Part shown: positions 1 through 10,880 of the stretch, in pieces
Position numbering within the stretch: the first letter of the stretch is position 1
How the letters are laid out: each line of letters opens with the position of its first letter
DNA from: Ceratodon purpureus
Taxonomy: Eukaryota > Streptophyta > Bryopsida > Pseudoditrichales > Ditrichaceae
Direction of reading: 5' to 3'
Assembly (NCBI GenBank): GCA_014871385.1
Contig: CM026422.1
Location: 19,772,596 to 19,836,595 of the forward strand
Length of the DNA stretch: 64,000 nt
Program-made: the position numbers and the translations under genes
The notes under the pieces: generated by a model
The model's input: only the letters and a program-made list of their open reading frames with translations
Told to the model about the DNA's origin: nothing
The model's database searches: none

Positions 1-555
1 GGTAGTAGCACAGTGATCAAGTTTTGGTGTAATGGTGGTCGGTTTTTGGTGGGCCTACATATTGGTTATATGTACTACAAAAAAAATGTCTTTCAAAATT
101 CATAGTAAATTAAATATTGAAGTAAACATGACATTTAAAGTTGCATTCCTCCCTAAACCTATTTCCCCTTCAAGGAAAAATCTCCCTTGACTTATACACC
201 TCCAATCTCAGTGACAAATCTCTTAACTGGTCGGTTATAAGTGCCTCTACTTTAGTAACAGTGAGATATCTTAGTTCTGCTAACTCGATTAATACTGTAG
301 TTCAACATAGGGGCCCCTCTTGCCAATCATCAAAGTCTGAACCGGCCCTTACTTCCTGCTCTTGCTGCCAGGAAGTGTAAACCTACCCTCCACGCCAATT
401 GGTAGCAGCCCACTCCTTGCCAATGAAGCAATCAGTTGTCTGGAACCAAGCTCCTGCCTGGAAATGGCTCAGGCTCACTCATTCCATCACATTGCCTTTC
501 TGTGCACGCCTTTGACTGCATTCCGAAAAATCTCCCAGCTCTCAACTACGTGCAG
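1..555. other. 5' flanking DNA, no gene recognised
   Basis: No coding exon, RNA gene or repeat is recognised here. The stretch runs up to the TATA-like box of the dioxygenase gene and probably contains its upstream regulatory DNA. Short open frames on the plus strand resemble no family known to me and look like chance. Confidence 0.5.
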
Positions 556-562
556 TATAAAT
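556..562 (+). promoter_or_regulatory. TATA box of the dioxygenase gene
   Basis: TATAAAT lies in the context GCAGTATAAATCCC, 217 bases upstream of the dioxygenase ATG. This spacing allows transcription to start near 590 with a 5' leader of about 180 nt. It is the best TATA match in the upstream DNA. The assignment rests on motif and spacing only. Confidence 0.5.
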
Positions 563-772
563 CCCAGGCTCTTGATCTCAGCTGCATCAATCGATCATCA
601 CTAGTACAGCATCACGACAGCCACCAGTTGTCGATATAGATCTGATCCCAGCTTCGGAGAGACTGAACTCAGCTTCGATATATTTGCTGTTAGCTAGCTT
701 GTCATTGTATACAGAGATTGTATATCGAGAGAAGAGCTATAAGATCTGGTGTGCAGAAACTAAGTTGTAAGG

Positions 773-2121
773 ATGGCGATCGAGGTAGAGAAGGAGGAGT
801 TGAGTATTGCTGCAGCAGAGTTGTCCAAGGCGTTACCAGACGTAGTTGTGGCAGACAGTGTTGTGCCGGAGGCTTATGTGTGGCCGAAGGAGGAACTAGC
901 TCATGTTGGTCATGATGAGTATGCTGGTGATGATGAGATTCCAGTGATCGATCTGGGTGGGTTGAATGGTGACCTTGATGAGACCCGTCGCCGGGAGATC
1001 TGCGACCGCATTCGAGTTGCATTAGGGAGCTGGGGGTTCTTCCAAGTGGTGAACCATGGGGTGGACCTGGCACTGGTGGAGAGAGTCCAAGCGATTTCGA
1101 AGAAGTTCTTCGAGTTGCCTCTTGAGACGAAGGAGCTGATCGACTGCACATTCGAGGAGGATCGCCTCCTCGGCTATGGCTTTTTAGTTGCCAACAAGGA
1201 CAGAACGAGTCGTCGGAGTTGGAGCGAAGGACTCTTCATGGACAGCCCTCACGTTGCCCTATACTCCAGCACTTTTTGGCCTGAGGATCACGACATTCAA
1301 ACCGAATTCAGGTAACAAATTCAAGTCAGAATATCGCACAATGGGGTTTGCTTTTTCTTTTTTCCCTTTTTTTGAAGTGGGCGGATGTTGATGGTTAGTA
1401 GTTTCTAATGGTCGCGATTTTGTGAGTGCAGTGAAGCCATGGAGGAGTATATCAAAGCCGTCGGGGAATTCGCAATTCGCTTGTTTCGTTTGATTTTGGG
1501 CAGCTTGGGAGTGGACTATCCCGTGACGGAGTCGGAGAGATTTTTGCCCAAGGAGCCTGCTCTCATCCGCCTGAACCATTACCCGCCGTGTCCAGATCCG
1601 TCCCTGGCATCGGGGTTGGTACCCCACTACGACGGCAATCTTATCACTATTTTGCACCAGGGCGATGTTGGAGGCTTGCAGGTGATGAAAGATGATCAAT
1701 GGCATGCTGTGCGACCGCACCCAGGGGCGTTTGCGATCAATGGCGGAAACATGCTCCAGGTTTGATGCACTCTTGCACAAGACTTTCTTGTGATTTGATT
1801 ATATAGATCATCTTTAAAAACTAAGCGAAGTGGAAATATGGTAACTTGTGTGTGCAGGCAATTAGCAACAACTTGTGCAAGAGTGCATTGCACAGAGCAG
1901 TTGTAAACAAGGACGAAGACAGGTATTCGCTAGCATATTTTGTGCAAGCGCCGAATTCGAATGGGGACCAAGTTGCTCCACTACCGGAGCTTGTGGACGC
2001 TGAGCACCCTGCCAAGTACCATCCTTTCACGTGGAAGGAGTACATTGCAAGCCAAGTAGTGAACATTGCAAGCCAACAAATTATTTCACATAATGCGCTT
2101 GAGTACTTCGAAGTGAAATGA
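773..2121 (+). CDS. 2-oxoglutarate/Fe(II)-dependent dioxygenase, gibberellin-oxidase-like (DOXC class)
   Basis: Three exons, 773-1311, 1432-1759 and 1858-2121, join in frame to give 376 residues, normal for the family. The N-terminal half has the DIOX_N signature (IPVIDLGGL near residue 60, then GSWGFFQVVNHG). The C-terminal half is the double-stranded beta-helix core. Its iron ligands are visible: HYD (His245, Asp247) and His301 in KSALHRAVVN. The 2-oxoglutarate-binding pair is Arg311 and Ser313 (RYS). LNHYPPCPDP and KSALHRAVVN resemble gibberellin 20-oxidases more than flavonol synthases or ACC oxidases. The LPWKET motif of seed-plant GA20ox is not evident, and the region is RSWSEGLFM instead. 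The enzyme probably hydroxylates or oxidises a small hydrophobic acid in the cytosol, but the substrate cannot be read from sequence. The ATG at 773 is the first in a good frame and lies 217 nt after a TATA box. Confidence 0.88.
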
Positions 2122-3895
2122 GGAGTATACCTGTACTGTACTGCGGCCATCGATGTTCTCTTCTTTCAAATTTCGATGAAATTAGCAGTTCCGAGTGATG
2201 CGTACTTGCATTTTATGGAGTACGGTATATTGTCAATCTAAGTTAAACCCAGTTTTGAGATGCGCGGCATCCAAACGAAATGCTAGCGACGGAACTAGGA
2301 CATCGTCTGCACTGACCCTTGCAATAATTAATTTCTGTCGTCGCTAGCATATCCATTCGAGGAACAGAAATAGGGCACATTTCATTGAGCAATGTGTTCA
2401 TAAAACGGAATTATTCTTGAATAAATATTGTATCCAACATAATAGTGGACTTAGAAGGTGAAAAGATCGACCCCTTATCAAATTTGACGAGATTGCGACG
2501 AATATTATTGATTTAATTGAAACGTCTTTTTTTGTTAGACTTTCCTACTGTTAAGTGGTTGAAGTACTGTATGTTCAAAAGTTTCTTTTGTCATTAACAT
2601 ACTGACATTGGCTTTCATCATTGCACAAAGGTCGACTTGCAGTTGCACATCGACCAGAGGTTTTCAAAATAGGATGAAAGCGCTCTGAAAAGCAAACCTA
2701 GACAATTAGCAGTGGACAATTGCAGCGCACATGAGTTTATCGACTTTAAGTTATTTAATAGATCCCTAAAAAGCCTTACCTTCAAGTCGTATCCAAGAGG
2801 AATTGTATACCGTATTCGATATTGTTGTGGTTGCAAATCTATCTCAATGTAGACAAGCTGTTCTCCAATTTCTTCTTGTTCATATAATTGTTTATATTAT
2901 ATGTATCTTAAGTTCAACTCATTTCTGAATAATATGATATTCCAATGATGTTGTATGTGTGCAAACTTACAACCAAATGATCCCTCAAAAACAACCATTC
3001 TAGCACCACTTCAGAACTGCCCACTGCTTCTCAAAAGAAAACTGTTCTAAACTAAAAGCCAGCCTAGAAAATAAAACCACATCCGTCATTTACATTTTAC
3101 AGTAGAGGTACAGTCGATTGTTCATCCTCTCAAAATTTATCAAGAGCGAGTCTATATTTGGCGTTGTCTGAAGTGACTCAAATGCCAGTAAATAATGGTT
3201 CCCAGAAAGAGAACTGGAACCTGCCAAGATCACTACCTTCACAAAACTAGTGCATTCTCGTGAGCATGGACAAACTAAATTTCAGATCCTACACCTCACA
3301 GGATTCAAGGAAAAGATTGAGCAGCCTAACTACACTTGTAATTACTAGAGACCAGTCCGACCAATTTGCACACTTTGCATGGTGGGAAAATTTGTGTCCT
3401 TTACAAACCATTTACGACATGGAACCCATGTGCTGTACTTGAGCATGGAGCAGGTAGAAGTGGTATCAACATATTTCCCAACTGTCGATGTGAAGCTCCA
3501 TGAACTCGGTGTCTGATCTGCAGCAAAACCTTCAGAGTTGGGAGAGGCAATGGTCCTGAAGTGCAGCTTAGGCAGGAGCCTCACATGGGTGCATAAATAC
3601 AACCAGAACGACTCAAATGTCTTTTTAACAACCACTGTACAGCAAAAGGGAATTGGGTGCGTCCAAGAAGAGATCTACTTCATTGTGCAGTTGACACATT
3701 TGACCATCGCTCTCTAAACAGTCATTGGAGTTATCTCCTTTCCAAGCATGCAGGTGCCGGTAAACGTCATCAAACGTATCGTGGTACAAATCGCTGCCAA
3801 CTGTAATGATCAAGCCCACAAAAGTTATATCAGATCCAAGAACACATTTCATAATGCACCATTCCTACTCTTTTGCTTGGGAAAAAGATGACGAA
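2122..3895. other. Convergent intergenic DNA with 3' ends of two genes
   Basis: This stretch lies between the stop of the plus-strand dioxygenase and the stop of the minus-strand IDM1-like gene, so it should hold both 3' UTRs. An AATAAA-like string (TGAATAAATATTG, about 2419) could serve the dioxygenase. Minus-strand open frames at 3345-3635 and 3625-3852 lie just past the IDM1-like stop. They have no recognisable motif and I treat them as 3' UTR. Confidence 0.5.
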
Positions 3896-6800
3896 TTAAA
3901 CACACGATCCTTTAAGGAAATGAAAAGTATTGACCTTCTCTTCGTCCATCCGGCTGAAGCCAAACTTGTTGATCCAAATAGATTCGGTCTCCTTAGCTGT
4001 TGGGAGAACCAAGCGCTCTACACTAAGCACCCCAAGGAGCCTCTCAATTGTTGTCATGAGTGCTTTACAGAAACCCTGTGAACAAAGAAGCAACGAATTT
4101 TAAACAAAGCACTCCTAGCTAGATATCCAGTTCTGTTTACAATCTGGCGCGCAACAAATCTAGAGTCTGTACCATTCCGCAAAAAGGTAACAACTTGACC
4201 TCGTGATATTCAGACCTTATACTTCGAATTTTAAAACCTTCTTCAGCAAACACAGTGACATTCTAACTCTAGTTCCCGAGTATTTTTCATTTCTCAAGAA
4301 CTATCTCTACAGCAGACCAACAACATGGGATATTATTCTAGCACAACGTGAAATTTCAACAAAAAGAATAGATCGTATCATCATACCAACATTCATGAAT
4401 TATTTTGCATCAGTAAACACAAGTACAGCTGATCGGGTAATTTTTACCTGGCCCTGGTGCGGATGGCTAGTTGCCACCAAAGGAACTTCTGCAATTTCGC
4501 GACCAAAAATCTGTAGTAGTGCTGCTGAAACCACTTTCTCACTGCCCAAATAATATCCCGAATCAGAATGGTTTTCTATGATGACATAATATTGGGTTGG
4601 CCTAAGCACGGATACCAGTGATAGACACAGAAGAGGATCAACTCAATTTCTGTGAGAGCGTCAAAGAGAAAACGAAGAAAGGATACTGCTTCCCAGCTTT
4701 AACGAAAACACATTTTGGAAATTTCTTACAAATAATTCAGAGAGAAATCCAGAAATAGGAGCTTACTTGAGCTTCAAAACAACACAAAATACGCCTTCAA
4801 AATCGTAGTCTTTAGACCTTCGACTGCAAGTTACAAAAGTCACCATCAATATATGGACGTCTTTGTAACATTTCAGAAGTCCAGGACGATCCTGACTCAT
4901 ATGAAAGTTCTTTGATCCATTAACATCGTCTTCAATAGTCCTCAATTTTAAGTAATTTACACAGAATTTTTTAACAAGACGCACCTGTGCACCATGGGAG
5001 GTATTAGGTTCTTTCCAGTTTTGGCGTCCGTGATTGGATCCGTGCATTCCTGTACATGGAACATGCCCCACAAAATTACGCCTACGATCAGAACTATGAG
5101 CAACTTCCAGCACTGTCACAAACGAAGTACCTAAAAAATACCGAAGATTTATGACTCACTGCCATCTACATTCGCATTTACATGTCTGGAACATGGAAAA
5201 GGGGAGAATTGATTGCATCACATACTGTAAAGATATTCACAGCTTCAGCGAGAGTCATAACATTGGCAGTGCTCCCGCCCTTGCCACAAAGGATTTGCCA
5301 CCCAAAACTTGGACTACTGGTCTCGGCTTTCTCTTTCGCACCGCTTTGCTGTTGCCGACTTTCCAAAAGCTCGCTTATTATGCTGTCTGACAGGGACTCA
5401 GGCCCGTTGGCTACCAACTGCGTTAAGATTTCGTCTATGACCTTGCAGTCTTTTCGGCAGAACCATTCTCCTTCCGGTAGCTCCTGTTGAAACTTGAGTG
5501 ATCAACATCATCATCACGAGGGCAAACTCAGGCTACTAAATTCAACAAATAATGAGTTTATCGTGGAACATGCAATAATAGCTTTTAAGATCACACGCAC
5601 ACATCTAGTTTCAATGTCTGTATCGATCCTAGCAAAAAAGACAGTCATGCTACCGGAAATTCCCAGGTATTGGCAGAATAGTTCGAAGATGGTACTTACA
5701 TTAAGATCTTTCGCACCAGAACCTTTCAGGCAGCTAACATGATATTCTCGTCCACACTGCGAAGAGTAATACAGTTAAGAAAATGAACACCACTGTTTGC
5801 CAGACGAAAGATGTTCTGACAAGCAAAAGCTGAATCTAACATTTATGCAGGTAGACTCTATTAATGAAAGTTTTTGTCAACAAGCTACAGAGTGCAAGAC
5901 ATCATTCAGTTTGGACAGCATCCTCACTTGATCACAAACTAGCATAGTCATGCCTTGAACGAAACCTGACTCGTTCACATTCCATTTTCTGTCAAAACAA
6001 CAATGAGTTAGCTAATAAGTTAAGATAAGTGAGATCAGATGGAGATTGTTTTAAGATTCATAAAACAAGCACAGAAACCTAAAGCCACCCAACAAAGTTG
6101 CAGAACACTCTGACCTCATAACTTGAAGAAACCTTTTCATTCTGACATAGGCCTTGCCAAAAGATCAATTCCCAGAAAGAATAATAATTATGGTACTTAC
6201 TTGCAGATTGCGCAACCCCCCGCAGAGGCAGGTGGTTGCAAATGACGTATGACGCGACCGCGTTCGTCTTTCTCATGGATTCCCTCCATTGGCTTGCCTG
6301 AAACTCTCTGTCCATTTTTAACAACCTTGAGAGTGTCCTGTTGACAAAACCGACAGAGCCATTTGCCATCGGAGTCTTTCTCCCCTCCTAGATCATCAGG
6401 CAAACAATACCGGGAATCAATGGAAAGCTAACAGGGAACTGTTTTATACTCTAGTTTAGAAACGTACAAAGTTATCACTTCTGTTGAGATTTGCAAAGGC
6501 TACAGAAAAAATTCAATACTGCTTCTAATAGGAAGAAAGCTTTGCATTGCAACCGATCGAAATGTTTTCACAACTAAAATGAGAAACGAGAGGTAGCAAG
6601 TATCGCACTTCCACGGGTTTGAAATTTCGAGCCTAAAACATAAACGGGGCGTCTCATGCTTCATGATACGAATTTTCTGCTAAGTCCTCTACTTTACACA
6701 GAAGCAACACCCAAAGCCATACACGGAACGCTTACTAGAGGTTTGTTCCCACCTTGATGATCAGCACACCATCCTTGGTTACAAACATTGCATTTCAGTT

Positions 6801-9800
6801 CCCCGCTTTTTTCACAGTCATAGCAGCAGTTGAGATCTCCCTCACGTGCCATACGTTTTTCTTTTTCACCCAACTTTTTCTGCTGAATTAAATCCTTGCA
6901 CACGTCTTTCAGGGAACGACCATCGGTAATTAACATGATACTTCCATACCTGTCAAATTAATGGGCTAGTTTGAGAATACTCACAATATATCACATATCT
7001 ATTACTCAAACCAACAAATGAGGAAATAAGCTCAACACATGGTACATTGGTACGCAATCAGTCATACTCAAAAGAGGTAATTGAACTCCCCCCTTGTCGA
7101 AGTGAAATATGGTAGCCATTAAAACCCTACGGACTTTCTGGAAACTCAGAATGCATTAAGGTCAAGCTTCGTGGGTGTAACATATACAACTAGATGCAAC
7201 AGTAAGCATGATTTGTGCTAGGATACCAATATCTAACTCTAAAGGATTCAGTAGTCCAAAAAATGAAAATTTTTAGAGCGGTTCTTACTCTAAAAATCTG
7301 CGTTCCTATTATATGTACAGAAAAGTTACAAATAACCAGCATCAAACATCCGCTATTTAATGATTGTCTCCGCTTGTGTACATTGAAGGAGGAGAGATAC
7401 TTACGGGTTTTGGCGACCCTCACAACCAGCATGCTGTTCAAATTCAGCGCAGGTAATCTGTGAGAAATAAAAAAGACTATTAGAGAGCACTTCAACTCTT
7501 GTCAAGTAAACACATATGAGAAGTTCTGTTATTAAACCAAGAGACATAGATGACTCCAGAACACAGAACCGCCTAATATACCTGCTTGAACACTACGAAA
7601 GCATCCCCTATTCTTTTTCCCTCTAATGGATTTGCAGATACTCGTCAGTATCATCATAGTTAACCCAGCGAACTCAGATTGCAAATAAGCAATATTTATT
7701 ATGCGTAGAGTATAATCGGTGAGTCTCATCATGAGAACCTCAATAACTAAATGAAAGTGCCGTGTGAAACTCACCACTTTGCGGCAGCAACTGCAGTGTA
7801 TACCATCATTTTGCTTCACGCCCGTAAGTTTACACTGCCATGCAAACCAAATTCTTTTAAACAATAACAAAACGCGTCCTTTCAAGTTCTCTTTTAACCC
7901 GCTTTGAGGTACTTACTGAAAAAGCTAAGACAAAATCAAAGCTACTTGACATGTATTGCATGAAGCGGCAAATTGTCTTCTGTACTGAACGGACATTTAA
8001 AAAGGGATCTTACTCCAGAACAAAGCAAGTGCGGAACATGCATCCTGAAGAGGGTAAGATGAAGTACCGTGTCTTGTGTATAATAGCCAAGTTCGGTGCC
8101 ATCTTTCAGACCACCTGGCATAAAAAGTGCGCTATGCAACTGCGCATCCCGAGCCTTTCTGGCGGAGTCTTTCTCTCTGCGAAACTCACCATACCCAACG
8201 ATTAACATCGAATGTCCGATGTAAGCTTCCTATTTTTTAAGTCGTTCGGAATTGCTCTTTCGATACACAACTAAGTAAGGTGCAAAACTGCTCTTTCGAT
8301 ACACAACTAAGTAAGGTGCAAAACGAAGATTAAAAAGGCACTAAATCACTCATCACTCTATTTCTCATTGCAGACGTACTTTACTCTAGCTTCATCCTTC
8401 TCCACTCCACCAGAGGAGAGTCTCTTCGTTTTCGTTACATGTTTCTTCGTTTTCTCACACTTCGAACAGAGCCAGTCCCCAAGTTGTGCTTTCGGATTTC
8501 CGATGCACCCTGAATATTCACAAGTCCAAAATCAATTATAGCTACGTTACGAATTACGCAGTGATTCCTATTTTGCTGATCAAACAGATGAACAAAGTCA
8601 AGAAAAACATCAAAAGTTTCAATATGGTTCCTAAGCCTCTGTAGGCTATTTCAATTACCTGCATGAAGAACTAAAGAGCATCTTGCCCCCTTGCACGGAA
8701 TTAGATCACCGGCCTCTTCGGCACTCCCACACTTTGCGCACGCAATCTTTCTCCTTTCAACACCTTGAATATCTCCTATCGCCATCTTAAGAGCTCTCAA
8801 TATATTGTCCCCGCAATCTGCTGCTTCTTGACCAGCACTGAGAATGTCACGAAGATTCTTTCCATTTTCAAGGTAAATATTGTCGCTTGGATGATGAGAA
8901 GTACTTCCAGAATGTGCCTCAAATGCTGAAATGGACACGACCTGTGGATTCTCCCCCAGTAGCCACGAATATAAACAACGATTTGAGACTTCAGGGAAAA
9001 ATTCCGCTGGAACGAAGAACTCTAAAGATGCCGTGATGTGCTCACAACCCCCATCATCCCCCCAAAAAATAAAATAATCATAATAATTCAGTTATAAAAT
9101 TATATTAAAATTTATTAAATAAATAAATAAAAACCGATAATGATTTAAGAGTTTAGCGTTGAGCATACCGCCGAACCCCTGCAATTCCGACAGTCGCACT
9201 GGACGCCCATATCTTTCAGCATTCCCGTGAGCTGTTAAAAGAACAACAAATACATCCATCAAAAACCAATAAGAAGGCATTATGTACGGAGGTAATATAT
9301 ACCGAGATTATCGAATATAAGAACGACAGAGCTGAATTACATACTTGTATGCCACGGCATGAGCACCGAACAAAATGTCCCTCCAGAAGCCTTGTAGCCA
9401 TCAGTTCTTTGGCGTTTCTTGGGGCCTTCAGCAGCTTGTCTCCAACTGGAACCATTGACTTGAGCTGCTTACCATCATTGAACAGCCCAAAGTTCTTTAA
9501 CCAGCATGAAGACAGTAATCCGGTTTTTTGAGGAAATCAGCAATTCAAAACTCCAAAACACCCAGAGATATGGGCCCATGTCAATACATAACCCATTCCA
9601 GCAGGACCTCCGAAATTCCTCCACTCACAGGTACCCAATCACCTACACCTCATACACGCAAACTTCTTCTACCTCTCATAACTCCGAGTATGTATATCAG
9701 CTCGACAATACTCACTCTCAGCACAATCTAATTTCGCAAAAACATTATTGCCAAAGGCGAGGAAAATTGGCACTCATTCTTTTTGTTAAAAAGAGAAGTT

Positions 9801-10880
9801 CCTCGCCCTAATAAGAATAATAAGCAAAACAGTTCCCAGAGAGCAAAGGCATATATCTTCCTTCTATTGATTTCTAAAGAATTAAATGCAGCCATGACTC
9901 CATGGATTGCATGTTATTAAGACACCCTCATGAAAGATATTCGATTGACTACTCAAAAAATGTAATTGAAGAAAAAATGAGGCCATCCAATGCAGGTTAG
10001 AGAGCTGTAAAGAACCAACAATACGCATCCTTTGCTCCAAGCATATTAACACTTAATTATTCAGGAGTGCAAAATCTTAAATTTTGATTCGTAAACAGTC
10101 AGAAAATATGCAAAGGAGTAAACTTCGGCAGCCCACCTTGGTGGCAGCTGCACGCGGGGCTTGACTGGGGCGCACAGGCACATCCTCTGCTTCCTCGGGA
10201 CTATCTTGACCATCGGAGCCTTCCTCGCTCTCCAATGCGGGGGCAACAGCGTTGGGCACCCTAGAATGAGGTACCCTAGAATTGATGTAATGGATCGTCT
10301 TCTTCCGCTTACGAGACCCGCCGTTCTTCATCAACCGCTCCCTGTTATTCTCCTGCGGCAAACCGTTCCACACCACGCTGTCACCGGAGTCCTTGACAGG
10401 ACTCTCCACGCCCGGCGCTGCCTCGCCCGATTTCGACACAACGTCGATGTTCTTGGGCGCTGCAGCATTCCCATTCGTCACATGCGCCACAGTCGACTCT
10501 GTCTTCGGCGATCCCTCTTCCGGCCCCTCCCGAGTGGCCTCCTCCATCGCCTCGTCCATCGCCTCGTCCGGCCGCGACGTCACATCCTTCTCCCCCGGGC
10601 TCACCACCGCGTCCACCACGCCAGGCTTCCCATCACTACTCCTCGTCGTCCCCGACGACGCATGATCGACATCCCCATGCGCCACAACGTCAACAACCAC
10701 AACAACAGCATCCGCTTCCTCTCCCACCGCCCCCATTTTCGTCCCAATTGCACTCCCTCTCTCCCCCCGGCTCATCTCCACTACAACACCCTCCCCCTCT
10801 TGCCAACTACTCTTCTGCGCCCCCATAATCTTCTCCACCTGCCGCCCTTTCGCCTCCTCCCACTCGCCCCAAGCTCCCAA
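3896..10880 (-). CDS. IDM1/ROS4-like chromatin protein: two Tify-binding domains, three PHD fingers, GNAT acetyltransferase
   Basis: Seventeen exons on the minus strand: 10880-10137, 9464-9345, 9231-9169, 8941-8659, 8509-8380, 8176-8068, 7834-7775, 7457-7405, 6949-6736, 6427-6201, 5988-5928, 5756-5700, 5483-5226, 5049-4985, 4823-4767, 4541-4448, 4075-3896. All phases agree and give 924 residues. Order of parts: an acidic, low-complexity N-terminus with a basic GGSRKRKK stretch (1-248, probable nuclear signal); Tify/TPL-binding-type domain 1 (about 262-345, ELMATRLLEGH to IYLENGKNLRDI); PHD-like finger 1 (377-421); Tify-binding-type domain 2 (460-545, PGGLKDGTELGYY, CSCC, FEQHAGC); PHD-like finger 2 (562-620); PHD finger 3 (663-720, CDQCGREYHVSCL then LPEGEWFC); GNAT fold (about 794-924) with EVPLVATSHPHQGQG and NKFGFSRM. 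The acetyl-CoA loop reads QGQGFC, matching Q-x-x-G-x-C. Arabidopsis IDM1/ROS4 is a histone acetyltransferase that opposes DNA hypermethylation, and a similar chromatin role is inferred. The C-terminus, ending FLKGSCV, is slightly short, so a missed 3' exon is possible. Confidence 0.86.
8253..8324. repeat. 36-bp tandem duplication inside an intron
   Basis: Two copies of a 36-bp unit beginning TGCTCTTTCGATACACAACT lie head to tail (8253-8288 and 8289-8324) and look identical. They fall in the intron between exons 5 and 6 of the IDM1-like gene and touch no splice site. The identity suggests a recent duplication. Confidence 0.85.

Noticed and set aside
3345-3852. Extra 3' exons of the IDM1-like gene
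   Set aside because: The GNAT domain already ends with a family-like FLKGSCV and a stop at 3896. The downstream frames show no similarity and no good acceptor. A missed exon cannot be fully excluded.
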